Below, piece by piece: positions 7,084 to 14,243 of a stretch of 25,803 nucleotides of DNA (the stretch's first letter is position 1; the number at the start of each line of letters is the position of its first letter). The position numbers and the translations under genes were made by a program. Below the pieces are notes generated by a model. That model searched no databases. It was not told where the DNA came from and saw only the letters and a program-made list of their open reading frames with translations. Source of the stretch: an uncultured Lachnospiraceae bacterium (GTDB taxonomy: Bacteria > Bacillota > Clostridia > Lachnospirales > Lachnospiraceae); assembly GCA_910586715.1 (NCBI GenBank), contig CAJUJG010000052.1:1-25803 (forward strand), given 5' to 3'.

Positions 7084-7674
7084 CTAATTTTCAGTTTCCG
7101 GATTTTCTCCGGCATCGGTGCCATCTTTTTCCTCAACATCAGACAGCCACTTGTGAAGAATGTTGCTGTCATTTGTGTCCTCATAGATTGTGACATTCTC
7201 CTCCTCGGGAATTTCTCCGCCTGTAAGCATATATCCGATATACTTTACGCGTTTCATCGCACGTGTATAATACATATATGCCGACGATACCTCTTCTTCG
7301 GAATACGTCTCGCCTTCAAAAAACGAGTGGTAGCAGGATACGGCAAGCGACATGTTTTCACTTGCCTCGTCCGCCAGCTTTTCCACATCCTGATATTGCA
7401 TCGGCGCGTCAATTTTTGCCAGCTCCTGAAATTCCTCGTCCATGTTGTCCAGGATTGAAAGCAGGCTGTCTACGGACGCCTTGTCGCTGACATCAAGACC
7501 GTTGATTTGGGAATCCGCGTCCTTAATGTATTCCGTGAAGTCGGAAATTTTGGACGAGAAATCGGCAAGCGCCTTCTCGTCATCATTTGCCCCGCCGCAG
7601 CCAAAAAGAAAGGCAGACATTGTGACGGCAAGAAACAGTGTCCGCGTTTTGGATAAAGTTCCTGTATTTTTCAT
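7084..7674 (-). CDS. Putative lipoprotein of unknown function
   Basis: A 196-residue protein with a lipoprotein signal peptide: positively charged start, hydrophobic stretch, and lipobox L-F-G-C with Cys26 as the probable lipid anchor. The mature part is acidic and looks all-helical, with runs such as S-K-I-S-D-F-T-E-Y-I-K and a region around 95-150 resembling a helical bundle. It ends in a low-complexity Asp/Glu/Asn tail. I do not recognise a family. The start (reading leftward from 7674) follows AAGGAA. It converges on the serpin gene across a shared terminator; whether the two secreted proteins are functionally linked is not shown. Confidence 0.75.
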   Translation of the reverse strand: MKNTGTLSKTRTLFLAVTMSAFLFGCGGANDDEKALADFSSKISDFTEYIKDADSQINGLDVSDKASVDSLLSILDNMDEEFQELAKIDAPMQYQDVEKLADEASENMSLAVSCYHSFFEGETYSEEEVSSAYMYYTRAMKRVKYIGYMLTGGEIPEEENVTIYEDTNDSNILHKWLSDVEEKDGTDAGENPETEN

Positions 7675-7714
7675 GTTTTCAGATTCCTTTTTTGCTAAAT
7701 TTTAAAACACTTAT

Positions 7715-7743
7715 ACTTTAGCATACTATTACTCTAAAATCAA
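7715..7743 (-). promoter_or_regulatory. Weak promoter candidate for the minus-strand lipoprotein
   Basis: On the minus strand TTGATT (7743-7738), a 17-base spacer and TAAAGT (7720-7715) precede the lipoprotein gene. The boxes match consensus 4/6 each, so this is tentative. Confidence 0.3.
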
Positions 7744-7771
7744 TTCTCTTCGCTTTGTTTATCTAAAATCT

Positions 7772-7910
7772 TGTAACAGTTCAGCCTTCGACTTCCTGTT
7801 ACAAGCATCAAGCCATGCAAAACCACTTCGTGGTGGCTTGATGCATCTCTTCCACTACGCTGTTTCACGGACTTTGCAGCAAGTGCAAAGTCCTAGGCTG
7901 AACTGTTACA
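7772..7910. mobile_element. MITE-like palindromic element
   Basis: A 139-bp non-coding element bounded by a perfect 16-bp terminal inverted repeat, TGTAACAGTTCAGCCT (7772-7787) and its complement (7895-7910). It is flanked by the 6-bp direct repeat AAATCT on both sides (7766-7771 and 7911-7916). Inside are hairpins: GCATCAAGCC (7805-7814) with GGCTTGATGC (7835-7844) enclosing CCAC/GTGG, and GGACTTTGCA (7869-7878) with TGCAAAGTCC (7884-7893). A shorter alternative pairing joins 7771-7779 with CTGTTACAA (7796-7804). There is no open reading frame. This fits a non-autonomous transposon remnant or a REP-like palindromic repeat; no transposase is in the window. Confidence 0.6.
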
Positions 7911-7925
7911 AAATCTTAACTGCTG

Positions 7926-7946
7926 CACTGTTTTACGGATTTTGCA
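7926..7946. repeat. Decayed partial copy of the palindromic element
   Basis: Bases 7926-7946 match 7858-7878 inside the adjacent element at 18 of 21 positions, in the same orientation, and lie just outside its right terminal repeat. This suggests a second, degraded copy or a nested insertion. Confidence 0.4.
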
Positions 7947-7990
7947 AAACGGAATCTTCTTTATCCCGCTAATATGATTTCTTAATTTTA

Positions 7991-8290
7991 TTACAGCAGG
8001 TAATTATTTTCCCGATTTGCAATCAACAGGTCAACAAGCTTATAGGTTGCATACCCTCCTGCAATCAAAGGCTCCGCGTCACAGATTTCTTCTGCCTCCT
8101 TGCGGTCTTTCGTTTTCAGAATATACATTCCTGCCATTCCCGGATACCCTTTAAATACGCCGCAAAGCTCCAGCTTTCCTTCATCGTCCAGCTTTCTGAT
8201 GTTTTCAACATGCTCTGTCACGACGGCTTTCGTCATCTTATTATAGGTCTTACTCTTTTCAATCAGCATCAGATACATTACATTTTCCAT
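7991..8290 (-). CDS. YciI-like family protein
   Basis: A 99-residue single-domain protein of the YciI-like (dimeric alpha-beta barrel) family. It has the usual opening Y-L-M-L-I-E, an H-V-E-N-I-R-K-L segment, a G-x-F-K-G-Y-P-G-M-A-G-M strand and the terminal region D-A-E-P-L-I-A-G-G-Y-A-T-Y. YciI-type proteins are small, often of uncertain function, sometimes with enzyme activity on small metabolites. TAGGAGA lies 8-10 bases before the start, read leftward. It is transcribed divergently from a WYL-domain regulator across about 105 bases containing a perfect palindrome, so it is a likely target of that regulator. Confidence 0.8.
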   Translation of the reverse strand: MENVMYLMLIEKSKTYNKMTKAVVTEHVENIRKLDDEGKLELCGVFKGYPGMAGMYILKTKDRKEAEEICDAEPLIAGGYATYKLVDLLIANRENNYLL

Positions 8291-8351
8291 ACAATCATCT
8301 CCTAATATATTTTTATTCTATTGTGTTTGGTACACAGATAGTTTATCATAA

Positions 8352-8376
8352 AATAGTGACAAAACCTGTCACTATT
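8352..8376. promoter_or_regulatory. Perfect palindrome, candidate operator of the WYL regulator
   Basis: AATAGTGACA (8352-8361), 5-base centre AAACC, TGTCACTATT (8367-8376). It lies between the divergent yciI-like and WYL regulator genes, immediately before the regulator's ribosome binding site and just downstream of a possible promoter (TTGTGT 8321-8326, 17 bases, TATCAT 8344-8349). This position suits an autoregulatory operator. It is too AT-flanked and too close to the start codon to look like a terminator. Confidence 0.6.
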
Positions 8377-8395
8377 CAGAAAGGAGTTTTAAAAA

Positions 8396-9352
8396 ATGGC
8401 GAAGGCACAGCGGCTGATCGAACTGATGATTACGATTAATGCGAAAAGAGATTTTACGGCAGGGGAACTGGCAAAGGAGTTTTGCGTATCAAAAAGAACC
8501 ATTCTGCGTGATTTGCAGGCGTTGGAAGAAGCCGGTTTTCCGCTTTATTCCGAAGTCGGGGCTGCGGGCGGGTATCATATTTTAAAAGAACGCATTCTGC
8601 CGCCGATTGCCTTTTCGGAAAACGAAGCCAAAGCGATATTTTTTGCCTGTCAGGCACTGCAGTTTTACCGTGATTTGCCGTTTGAGCAGGAAACCATATC
8701 GGTCCTGAAAAAATTTCTGAATTGCCTTCCGCTTGACATTCAAAACAGCATCACGCAGCTTCAAAATAAAGTCGTATTTTGGATACCGGACAGACATTGT
8801 GAATCACCGCTGCTCAAAGAAATCGTTCTCGTTATCGAAAACCGCCGAGCCGCAACGATACGCTATTCGTCAGAACATGCTGAAAGCGTACGCACAATTA
8901 TCCCTGTCGGGTTATATGCCATGAACGGGCTTTGGTATTGCCCTGCATATTGCACGGCGGTAAATCAAATCAGGGAGTTCCGCGTTGACCGCATTCAGGA
9001 AATCATTGCACAGGAACCTTATCCCAAAGGAAAATACCCCATTCCGGCGTCTGTTCAGGAGTATCTTGAAAAATCTCAAGCCGGAAATGACTGCCGCATA
9101 AAAATCCGGCTGACGAATTTGGGTGTAAAACGCTGTGAAACAGAGGTTTTGCTTGCAAAGGGATTAAAACGGTTTCCGGCAGGAGGCGGGATAATCGATA
9201 TGAAAATATGTCATGCAGCTTTGGAATGGGTTGCTGATTATTTTCTGTCCTTCGGAAGCAATGCGACGGTGTTGGAACCGGCGGAGCTGACAGAACGAAT
9301 GCGGCAAAAAGTAAATGAATTGTATCAGCATTACTGCAAATTGGAAGAATAA
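8396..9352 (+). CDS. HTH/WYL-domain transcriptional regulator (YafY type)
   Basis: A 318-residue regulator. The N-terminal HTH_11-type winged helix (about 5-60) contains F-T-A-G-E-L-A-K-E-F-C-V-S-K-R-T-I-L-R-D-L and the G-G-Y-H wing. The WYL domain (about 135-205) has the signature as W-Y-C (180-182) rather than W-Y-L, and the conserved E-F-R-V-D-R-I. The C-terminal extension (about 225-310) is the usual WCX-like part. WYL domains sense ligands, often nucleic acid or small molecules. AAAGGAG is placed 9 bases before ATG 8396. The palindrome directly upstream suggests it regulates itself and the divergent YciI gene. Confidence 0.88.
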   Translation: MAKAQRLIELMITINAKRDFTAGELAKEFCVSKRTILRDLQALEEAGFPLYSEVGAAGGYHILKERILPPIAFSENEAKAIFFACQALQFYRDLPFEQETISVLKKFLNCLPLDIQNSITQLQNKVVFWIPDRHCESPLLKEIVLVIENRRAATIRYSSEHAESVRTIIPVGLYAMNGLWYCPAYCTAVNQIREFRVDRIQEIIAQEPYPKGKYPIPASVQEYLEKSQAGNDCRIKIRLTNLGVKRCETEVLLAKGLKRFPAGGGIIDMKICHAALEWVADYFLSFGSNATVLEPAELTERMRQKVNELYQHYCKLEE

Positions 9353-9397
9353 TGGCTTTTCCTGATTACGGGGTTTGGGGGAAACACAAAAAAATAG

Positions 9398-9426
9398 TTT
9401 ACTTAAACTCAATTATTATGTATAAT
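9398..9426 (+). promoter_or_regulatory. Promoter of the acetolactate synthase operon
   Basis: TTTACT (9398-9403), 17-base spacer, perfect TATAAT (9421-9426). The -35 sits inside a perfect palindrome AGTTTA-CT-TAAACT (9396-9409), a possible operator. A further inverted repeat AATTTG-ATATT-CAAATT (9455-9471) lies downstream of the predicted start site. Confidence 0.7.
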
Positions 9427-9469
9427 AAATTGTATTTCATATCAGCTAGGACAAAATTTGATATTCAAA

Positions 9470-9495
9470 TTATCACATATATTTATCACATATAT
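9470..9495 (+). repeat. Two tandem copies of a 13-bp repeat in the ilvB leader
   Basis: TTATCACATATAT occurs twice back to back (9470-9482 and 9483-9495), immediately before the AAGGA sequence in the leader of the acetolactate synthase gene. It may be a slippage duplication or a pair of binding sites. Confidence 0.7.
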
Positions 9496-9526
9496 AAGGA
9501 TAGAAAAAACATGAGAAAGGATAAGA

Positions 9527-11158
9527 GTGAATAATATTATGAATGGCGCTGACGCAATCGTAAAATGTCTTGAGCAAGAGGGTGTCACCACGGTATACGG
9601 TTATCCCGGTGTGGCAATTGCTCCGTTTTACAACAGTATTTTAAACTCGAATATCAGGACAATTTTAGTAAGAACAGAACAAAACGCTGCACATGCGGCA
9701 AGCGGTGAAGCACGTGTTGCAGGGCATGTCGGAGTGTGTGCCGTCACAAGCGGCCCGGGTGCAACCAATCTGATTACAGGTATTGCAACAGCATTTGCGG
9801 ACAGTATTCCAATCGTGTGTATTACGGGACAGGTAAAAAGCGACGATATGGGAAGCGACGTTTTTCAGGAGGCGGACATCACAGGGGCTGTGGAATCTTT
9901 TGTAAAATACAGTTATATTGTTAAAAACGTCGAGGATATTCCGCGGATTGTCAAGGAAGCGTTTTATATTGCCAATTCCGGACGAAAGGGACCGGTTTTG
10001 ATTGATGTGCCGATTGACGTACAGAATGCGCCGATCAAAAACTTTAAATATCCTGCGGAAGTCAATATCCGTGCATATAAGCCCACAATTAAGGGGCATA
10101 TTGTTCAGATAAAAAAAGTTATCAAAGAGCTTGAAAAGGCAAAGCGTCCGATTATCTGCGCAGGCGGCGGCGTACATTTAAGCGACGCGGTGTGTGAGCT
10201 ACGGGACTTTGCACATAAGCACAGAATTCCCGTAGTGACCACCATGATGGGAATTGGCGTTATGCAGACGAATGACGCAATGCATTTTGGAATGGTCGGA
10301 AATAATGGCAAAGCGTACGCAAACCGTGCGATGAATGAAGCGGATGTGATTATGATGGTTGGCGCGCGCGTGGCGGACAGGGCAATCAGCCAGCCTGATT
10401 TGATTACGGCAAACAAGATTTTAGTACATATTGATGTGGATCCGGCGGAAATCGGAAAGAATGCAGGCGCTTCCATTCCGCTTGTAGGCGACATCAAACA
10501 TATATTCGAAGATATTGCAAAGGAAGACTTTACCTGTGAACACGAGGAATGGATTTCTTTGCTTGAAGAGTACCGCTGCACAATGGGACCGAAACGCAGT
10601 CCTAATCCAAACTATGTAGACCCTGCGGCGTTTATTGCAATGCTTTCCAATGCCATGCAGGATAACGCGATATATGTGGCGGATGTGGGACAAAACCAAA
10701 TATGGTCCTGCAACTATCATATCGTAAAAGACGGGCGTTTCCTGACCTCGGGAGGCATGGGTACGATGGGGTATTCCATTCCTGCGGCAATGGGCGCAAA
10801 GCGCGGCGATATGTCAAGGCAGGCAATCGCAGTCTGCGGCGACGGTTCGTTCCAAATGTCCATGATGGAGCTTGCAACGATGATACAGCATGAAATTCCG
10901 GTAAAAATTATTGTCATGAAAAACAATTACCTCGGAATGGTGCGGGAGTATCAGCACTATACCTATAAGGATCATTATTCAGTGGTTGACATTAAGGCGG
11001 GAACGCCTAACCTCGAGAAGCTTGCGGCGGCTTATGACATTCCATTTATCCGCGTTGAGAATATGTCTGATGCCGAAGAGAAAATCAATGCGTTTTTAAA
11101 GGAAGACAACACCATGCTGATGGAATGTCTGATTGATCCGATGGATTTAGTAAAGTAA
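9527..11158 (+). CDS. ilvB: Acetolactate synthase, large (catalytic) subunit
   Basis: A 543-residue thiamine-diphosphate enzyme that joins two pyruvates (or pyruvate and 2-oxobutyrate) to start valine, leucine and isoleucine synthesis. Visible: the catalytic Glu in R-T-E-Q-N-A-A-H-A (Glu51), the T-S-G-P-G-A-T-N-L motif (74-82), the F-Q-E-A-D-I-T-G segment (113-120), the G-G-M-G-T-M-G-Y-S-I-P-A-A segment (from 409), and the TPP motif G-D-G-S (438-441) to N-N (466-467). The length is normal. GTG 9527 has AAAGG 7 bases upstream; ATG 9539 lacks a site. It is followed after 14 bases by its regulatory subunit. It diverges from the classical IlvB in places (E-Q-N rather than E-Q-G/A), so a catabolic role is possible but less likely given the neighbours. 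Confidence 0.93.
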   Translation: MNNIMNGADAIVKCLEQEGVTTVYGYPGVAIAPFYNSILNSNIRTILVRTEQNAAHAASGEARVAGHVGVCAVTSGPGATNLITGIATAFADSIPIVCITGQVKSDDMGSDVFQEADITGAVESFVKYSYIVKNVEDIPRIVKEAFYIANSGRKGPVLIDVPIDVQNAPIKNFKYPAEVNIRAYKPTIKGHIVQIKKVIKELEKAKRPIICAGGGVHLSDAVCELRDFAHKHRIPVVTTMMGIGVMQTNDAMHFGMVGNNGKAYANRAMNEADVIMMVGARVADRAISQPDLITANKILVHIDVDPAEIGKNAGASIPLVGDIKHIFEDIAKEDFTCEHEEWISLLEEYRCTMGPKRSPNPNYVDPAAFIAMLSNAMQDNAIYVADVGQNQIWSCNYHIVKDGRFLTSGGMGTMGYSIPAAMGAKRGDMSRQAIAVCGDGSFQMSMMELATMIQHEIPVKIIVMKNNYLGMVREYQHYTYKDHYSVVDIKAGTPNLEKLAAAYDIPFIRVENMSDAEEKINAFLKEDNTMLMECLIDPMDLVK

Positions 11159-11172
11159 TAAGGAGGCTTATT

Positions 11173-11655
11173 TTGAAAAGAATATATTCCGTACAGGTAG
11201 AAAACAGGGCAGGTGTGCTCGGCAAGGTTGCAGGTCTTTTCGCAAGGAGATGCTTTAACATTGACAGCCTTGCGGTGGGTGAGACGGACGACGCGTCCAT
11301 TTCCTGCATGACGATTGTAAGCTCAGGCAACGAGCGCACGATTGAACAGATAGAAAAACAGCTGAACAAAAAACTGGATGTCATCAAGGTAAAGACTTTT
11401 GACGAAAAAGACAGTATCAGCCGTGAGCTGATGCTGATTAAAGTAAAGTATAACCGCAGCACAAGACGCGACATCATGGAAATCTGCGAGATTATGAAGG
11501 CAGATATTGTAGATATGTCAAATGTAAATATGATTATTCAGATTTGCGATATGCCGGAGCGCATTAAGGTAATGCTTGATATGTTAAAATCCATCAGTAT
11601 TGTGGAAGTCGCAAGAACAGGCACGCTTGCTTTGCCTAAATGTGTTGACAATTAA
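11173..11655 (+). CDS. ilvN: Acetolactate synthase small (regulatory) subunit, first copy
   Basis: A 160-residue regulatory subunit with an N-terminal ACT domain (about 3-75) containing V-E-N-R-A-G-V-L-G-K-V-A-G-L-F-A-R-R and F-N-I-D-S-L, followed by the ALS_ss_C domain with S-R-E-L-M-L-I-K-V and a C-terminal E-V-A-R-T-G. ACT domains bind valine to give feedback inhibition of the large subunit. The start is TTG 11173, with AGGAGG (11161-11166) 6 bases upstream and no better codon nearby. It lies 14 bases after the large subunit gene, clearly one operon. Confidence 0.92.
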   Translation: MKRIYSVQVENRAGVLGKVAGLFARRCFNIDSLAVGETDDASISCMTIVSSGNERTIEQIEKQLNKKLDVIKVKTFDEKDSISRELMLIKVKYNRSTRRDIMEICEIMKADIVDMSNVNMIIQICDMPERIKVMLDMLKSISIVEVARTGTLALPKCVDN

Positions 11656-11673
11656 CATAAAGCTTGATAAAAT
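11645..11673 (+). promoter_or_regulatory. Promoter of the second small subunit/ilvC unit
   Basis: Perfect TTGACA (11645-11650), 17-base spacer, TAAAAT (11668-11673). The -35 lies inside the last codons of the first small-subunit gene. It would start a transcript with a leader of about 135 bases. Confidence 0.7.
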
Positions 11674-11692
11674 AAATTTCATGTATAAATAA

Positions 11693-11724
11693 CGTGTGCC
11701 GATGCACACGCATTGAGAGAATGC
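11693..11724 (+). promoter_or_regulatory. Hairpins in the leader of the second ilvN
   Basis: CGTGTGC (11693-11699), loop CGAT, GCACACG (11704-11710) is a perfect 7-bp stem. A second small stem GCATT/AATGC (from 11710) overlaps its end, so the two are mutually exclusive in part. There is no T tract and no T-box motif (AGGGTGG), so this is not a standard terminator or T-box. Confidence 0.4.
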
Positions 11725-11813
11725 AATGTAAGATCAAACGGTGTTATATCGCATTTTTCCAGGATAAGTCAGGCTGAGGCATATTTTTATAAATACAATA
11801 GGAGTGTATATTT

Positions 11814-12317
11814 ATGCAGAACAAAGTTTTTCAGCTTTTGGTAAATAATAATGCAGGTGTTCTAAGCCGTATTACAGGCTTATTTTCAAGACGCGGCTAC
11901 AATATCGACAGCATTACGGCAGGCGTTACGTCTGATCCCCGTTTTACGCGTATTACGATTGTGACATCGGGGGATGAGGAGATTTTAGACCAAATCGAAA
12001 AGCAGGTTTCCAAGCTTGTCGACGTGCGTGACGTTCGGGAGTTAAAGCCGGATAAGAGCGTATACAGGGAATTATGCCTGATTAAGGTAAAGTCGTCGCC
12101 GGAAAAACGGCAGGGCGTGATTGCGGTTGCCGATATTTTCCGTGCAAAGATTATTGATGTGAATGTGGACAGCCTGATTGTTGAACTGACCGGAACCCAG
12201 TCAAAGATTGAGGCGTTTATCGGACTGCTTGCAGATTATGAAATCTTAGAGATTGCAAGAACGGGTATCGCGGGACTGGCAAGGGGAACGGAAACGCTCA
12301 TCCATTTGGAATCGTAA
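11814..12317 (+). CDS. ilvN: Acetolactate synthase small (regulatory) subunit, second copy
   Basis: A 167-residue second ACT-domain regulatory subunit. It has the same plan as the first: V-N-N-N-A-G-V-L-S-R-I-T-G-L-F-S-R-R-G-Y-N-I-D-S-I, then T-R-I-T-I-V-T-S-G-D, Y-R-E-L-C-L-I-K-V and E-I-A-R-T-G near the end. It is clearly diverged from the first copy, so it is not a recent duplication. TAGGAG (11799-11804) is 9 bases before ATG 11814. It has its own promoter and is followed by ilvC, suggesting expression apart from the large subunit. It may give a second pattern of feedback control or serve another large subunit encoded elsewhere. Confidence 0.9.
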   Translation: MQNKVFQLLVNNNAGVLSRITGLFSRRGYNIDSITAGVTSDPRFTRITIVTSGDEEILDQIEKQVSKLVDVRDVRELKPDKSVYRELCLIKVKSSPEKRQGVIAVADIFRAKIIDVNVDSLIVELTGTQSKIEAFIGLLADYEILEIARTGIAGLARGTETLIHLES

Positions 12318-12369
12318 TTTATATTTATGCAATTTTATATTACATAATTATATGATAAAAATGTATGTA

Positions 12370-12396
12370 ACAGGAGGAAAATTCCTCTGCTCCTGT
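12370..12396 (+). promoter_or_regulatory. Hairpin upstream of ilvC
   Basis: ACAGGAG (12370-12376) pairs with CTCCTGT (12390-12396); an alternative inner stem GAGGAA/TTCCTC forms within the same stretch. A further small hairpin TTTTCC-TTC-GGAAAA (about 12421-12434) ends just before the AAGGAGG site of ilvC. These might modulate ilvC translation; no evidence beyond the pairing. Confidence 0.35.
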
Positions 12397-12453
12397 CATC
12401 ACGCAGGGATTGCAGTTGTATTTTCCTTCGGAAAAACAAGGAGGAATTAAAAA

Positions 12454-13479
12454 ATGTCAGAGGCAAAGATTTATTATCAGGAGGATTGTAACCTTTCTTT
12501 ATTGGATGGGAAGACAATCGCAGTGATTGGCTACGGAAGTCAGGGTCACGCGCATGCGTTGAATGCAAAAGAGTCAGGCTGCAACGTTATTATCGGTCTT
12601 TATGAAGGCAGCAAGTCTTGGGACAAGGCTGTAAAGCAGGGCTTTGAGGTTTACACGGCTGCTGAGGCTGCAAAGAAGGCAGACATTATCATGATTTTGA
12701 TTAACGATGAGTTACAGGCTGATATGTATAAGAAGGATATTGAGCCGAACCTTGAAGCAGGAAACATGCTGATGTTCGCACACGGCTTTAACATTCATTT
12801 TGGATGCATTAAGCCGCCCGCAGACGTGGACGTTACAATGATTGCACCGAAGGGACCGGGGCATACGGTTCGTTCCGAGTATCAGGCAGGAAAGGGTGTT
12901 CCCTGTTTGGTGGCAGTAGAGCAGGACGCAACAGGCAAGGCGCTTGATATGGCGCTTGCATATGCACTTGCAATCGGCGGCGCAAGAGCAGGCGTTTTGG
13001 AGACAACCTTCAGAACAGAGACAGAAACCGATTTATTTGGTGAGCAGGCTGTTCTTTGCGGCGGTGTCTGCGCATTGATGCAGGCAGGTTTTGAGACGCT
13101 TGTTGAGGCGGGCTATGATGCAAGAAACGCGTACTTTGAGTGTATCCATGAGATGAAGCTGATTGTTGACCTGATTTATCAGTCGGGCTTTGCAGGCATG
13201 AGATATTCCATTTCCAACACGGCAGAGTACGGCGATTATATCACAGGTCCCAAGATTATCACGGACGAGACAAAGAAGGCGATGAAGAAGATTCTTTCCG
13301 ACATTCAGGACGGTTCTTTTGCGAAGGAGTTCTTACTGGATATGTCTCCGGCAGGACGTCAGGTTCACTTTAAGGCAATGAGAAAGCTTGCTTCTGAGCA
13401 TTCTTCTGAGAAGGTTGGCGAGGAAATCCGTAAGCTTTACAGCTGGAATAACGAGGAAGATAAGTTTATCAATAACTAA
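12454..13479 (+). CDS. ilvC: Ketol-acid reductoisomerase
   Basis: A 341-residue class I (short) ketol-acid reductoisomerase, which isomerises and reduces acetolactate or acetohydroxybutyrate in valine, leucine and isoleucine synthesis. The Rossmann motif G-Y-G-S-Q-G-H-A-H-A is at 26-35, the active-site loop with A-H-G-F-N-I-H-F near 109-116, A-P-K-G-P-G-H near 131-137, and the metal-binding D-L-F-G-E-Q in the helical domain. The cofactor loop after strand 2 reads L-Y-E-G-S-K-S-W-D (49-57), with Tyr50-Glu51 where NADPH enzymes usually carry Arg-Lys. AAGGAGG lies well placed before ATG 12454. It probably shares a transcript with the second small subunit. Confidence 0.96.
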   Translation: MSEAKIYYQEDCNLSLLDGKTIAVIGYGSQGHAHALNAKESGCNVIIGLYEGSKSWDKAVKQGFEVYTAAEAAKKADIIMILINDELQADMYKKDIEPNLEAGNMLMFAHGFNIHFGCIKPPADVDVTMIAPKGPGHTVRSEYQAGKGVPCLVAVEQDATGKALDMALAYALAIGGARAGVLETTFRTETETDLFGEQAVLCGGVCALMQAGFETLVEAGYDARNAYFECIHEMKLIVDLIYQSGFAGMRYSISNTAEYGDYITGPKIITDETKKAMKKILSDIQDGSFAKEFLLDMSPAGRQVHFKAMRKLASEHSSEKVGEEIRKLYSWNNEEDKFINN

Positions 13480-13506
13480 TTTGTATTGATTTTGTAATTC
13501 TTAAAT

Positions 13507-13553
13507 AAAAGGAAGAAATTGAAAACATATGTTTTCTTTTTCTTCCTTTTTTT
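13507..13553 (+). terminator. Terminator after ilvC
   Basis: AAAAGGAAGAAA (13507-13518) pairs with TTTCTTCCTTTT (13539-13550), enclosing the palindrome GAAAACAT/ATGTTTTC (13521-13536), with a T run to 13553. Confidence 0.9.
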
Positions 13554-13620
13554 GTTATATTGTGATATACTTATCTTGTATGAACTGTATGGATATGAAA
13601 GTAGAGAGGACGATTAACAA

Positions 13621-14232
13621 ATGTATGCATATATCAAAGGGGAAATTGCCGACATATCGGAGGATAATCTTGTGCTGGAGTGCAACAATATCGGTTACAA
13701 TATCCGTATTCCGCTGAGTGTGGCGCAGAGACTTCCAGGAATTGGAGCATTTGTTAAAATTTATACCTATACAAGTGTTCGGGAAGATGCGTTTCAATTA
13801 TTCGGATTTTTGTCAAGAGATGATTTGGAGATTTATAAGAAGCTGATTGCCGTAAACGGAATCGGACCCAAAGGGGCGCTCAGTATTTTGTCGGCAATGA
13901 GTGCGGACGATTTGCGGATTGCAATTATTTCGGGAGATGCAAAAGCGATTGCGAAAGCGCAGGGGGTAGGGAATAAATCAGCAGAGCGCATTATCCTTGA
14001 GCTAAAGGATAAGATTGCATTGAATTTATCCTATGAGGAGAATGCGGATTTTGTTTTGGAAGGTGATTTATCGGAAAACAGCGCTGCAAAAAATGAGGCA
14101 ATCGAGGCATTGGTTTCGCTCGGATACACGCCTACAGAGGCAGTGAAAGCGATAAAGCAGCTTGAAATCACACAGGATATGGACAGCGGATTGATTTTAA
14201 AGCAGGCGTTAAAGGTAATCAGTAATATTTAG
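13621..14232 (+). CDS. ruvA: Holliday junction branch migration protein RuvA
   Basis: A 203-residue RuvA, the DNA-binding subunit that grips four-way junctions for RuvB. The N-terminal OB fold opens M-Y-A-Y-I-K-G-E-I-A-D; two helix-hairpin-helix motifs follow (around V-N-G-I-G-P-K-G-A and A-Q-G-V-G-N-K-S-A-E-R-I-I-L-E-L-K); and the C-terminal RuvB-binding domain contains E-A-L-V-S-L-G-Y-T-P-T-E-A. The length is typical. GAGAGGA precedes ATG 13621. A -10-like TATACT at 13566-13571 lies just after the ilvC terminator, with only a poor -35. It is followed by ruvB after 11 bases. Confidence 0.97.
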   Translation: MYAYIKGEIADISEDNLVLECNNIGYNIRIPLSVAQRLPGIGAFVKIYTYTSVREDAFQLFGFLSRDDLEIYKKLIAVNGIGPKGALSILSAMSADDLRIAIISGDAKAIAKAQGVGNKSAERIILELKDKIALNLSYEENADFVLEGDLSENSAAKNEAIEALVSLGYTPTEAVKAIKQLEITQDMDSGLILKQALKVISNI

Positions 14233-14243
14233 GGGGATTTTGT

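Noticed and set aside
7921..7990. A second full transposable element beside the MITE-like element.
   Set aside because: Only a 21-bp partial match remains, with no terminal repeats.
9352..9534. A 60-residue plus-strand frame between the WYL gene and ilvB.
   Set aside because: It spans the ilvB promoter, the start overlaps the WYL stop without its own ribosome binding site, and the composition is that of AT-rich intergenic DNA.
11656..11813. A T-box or amino-acid leader-peptide attenuator before the second small subunit.
   Set aside because: No AGGGTGG T-box sequence, no terminator with a T tract, and no leader frame rich in Ile, Leu or Val codons were found.
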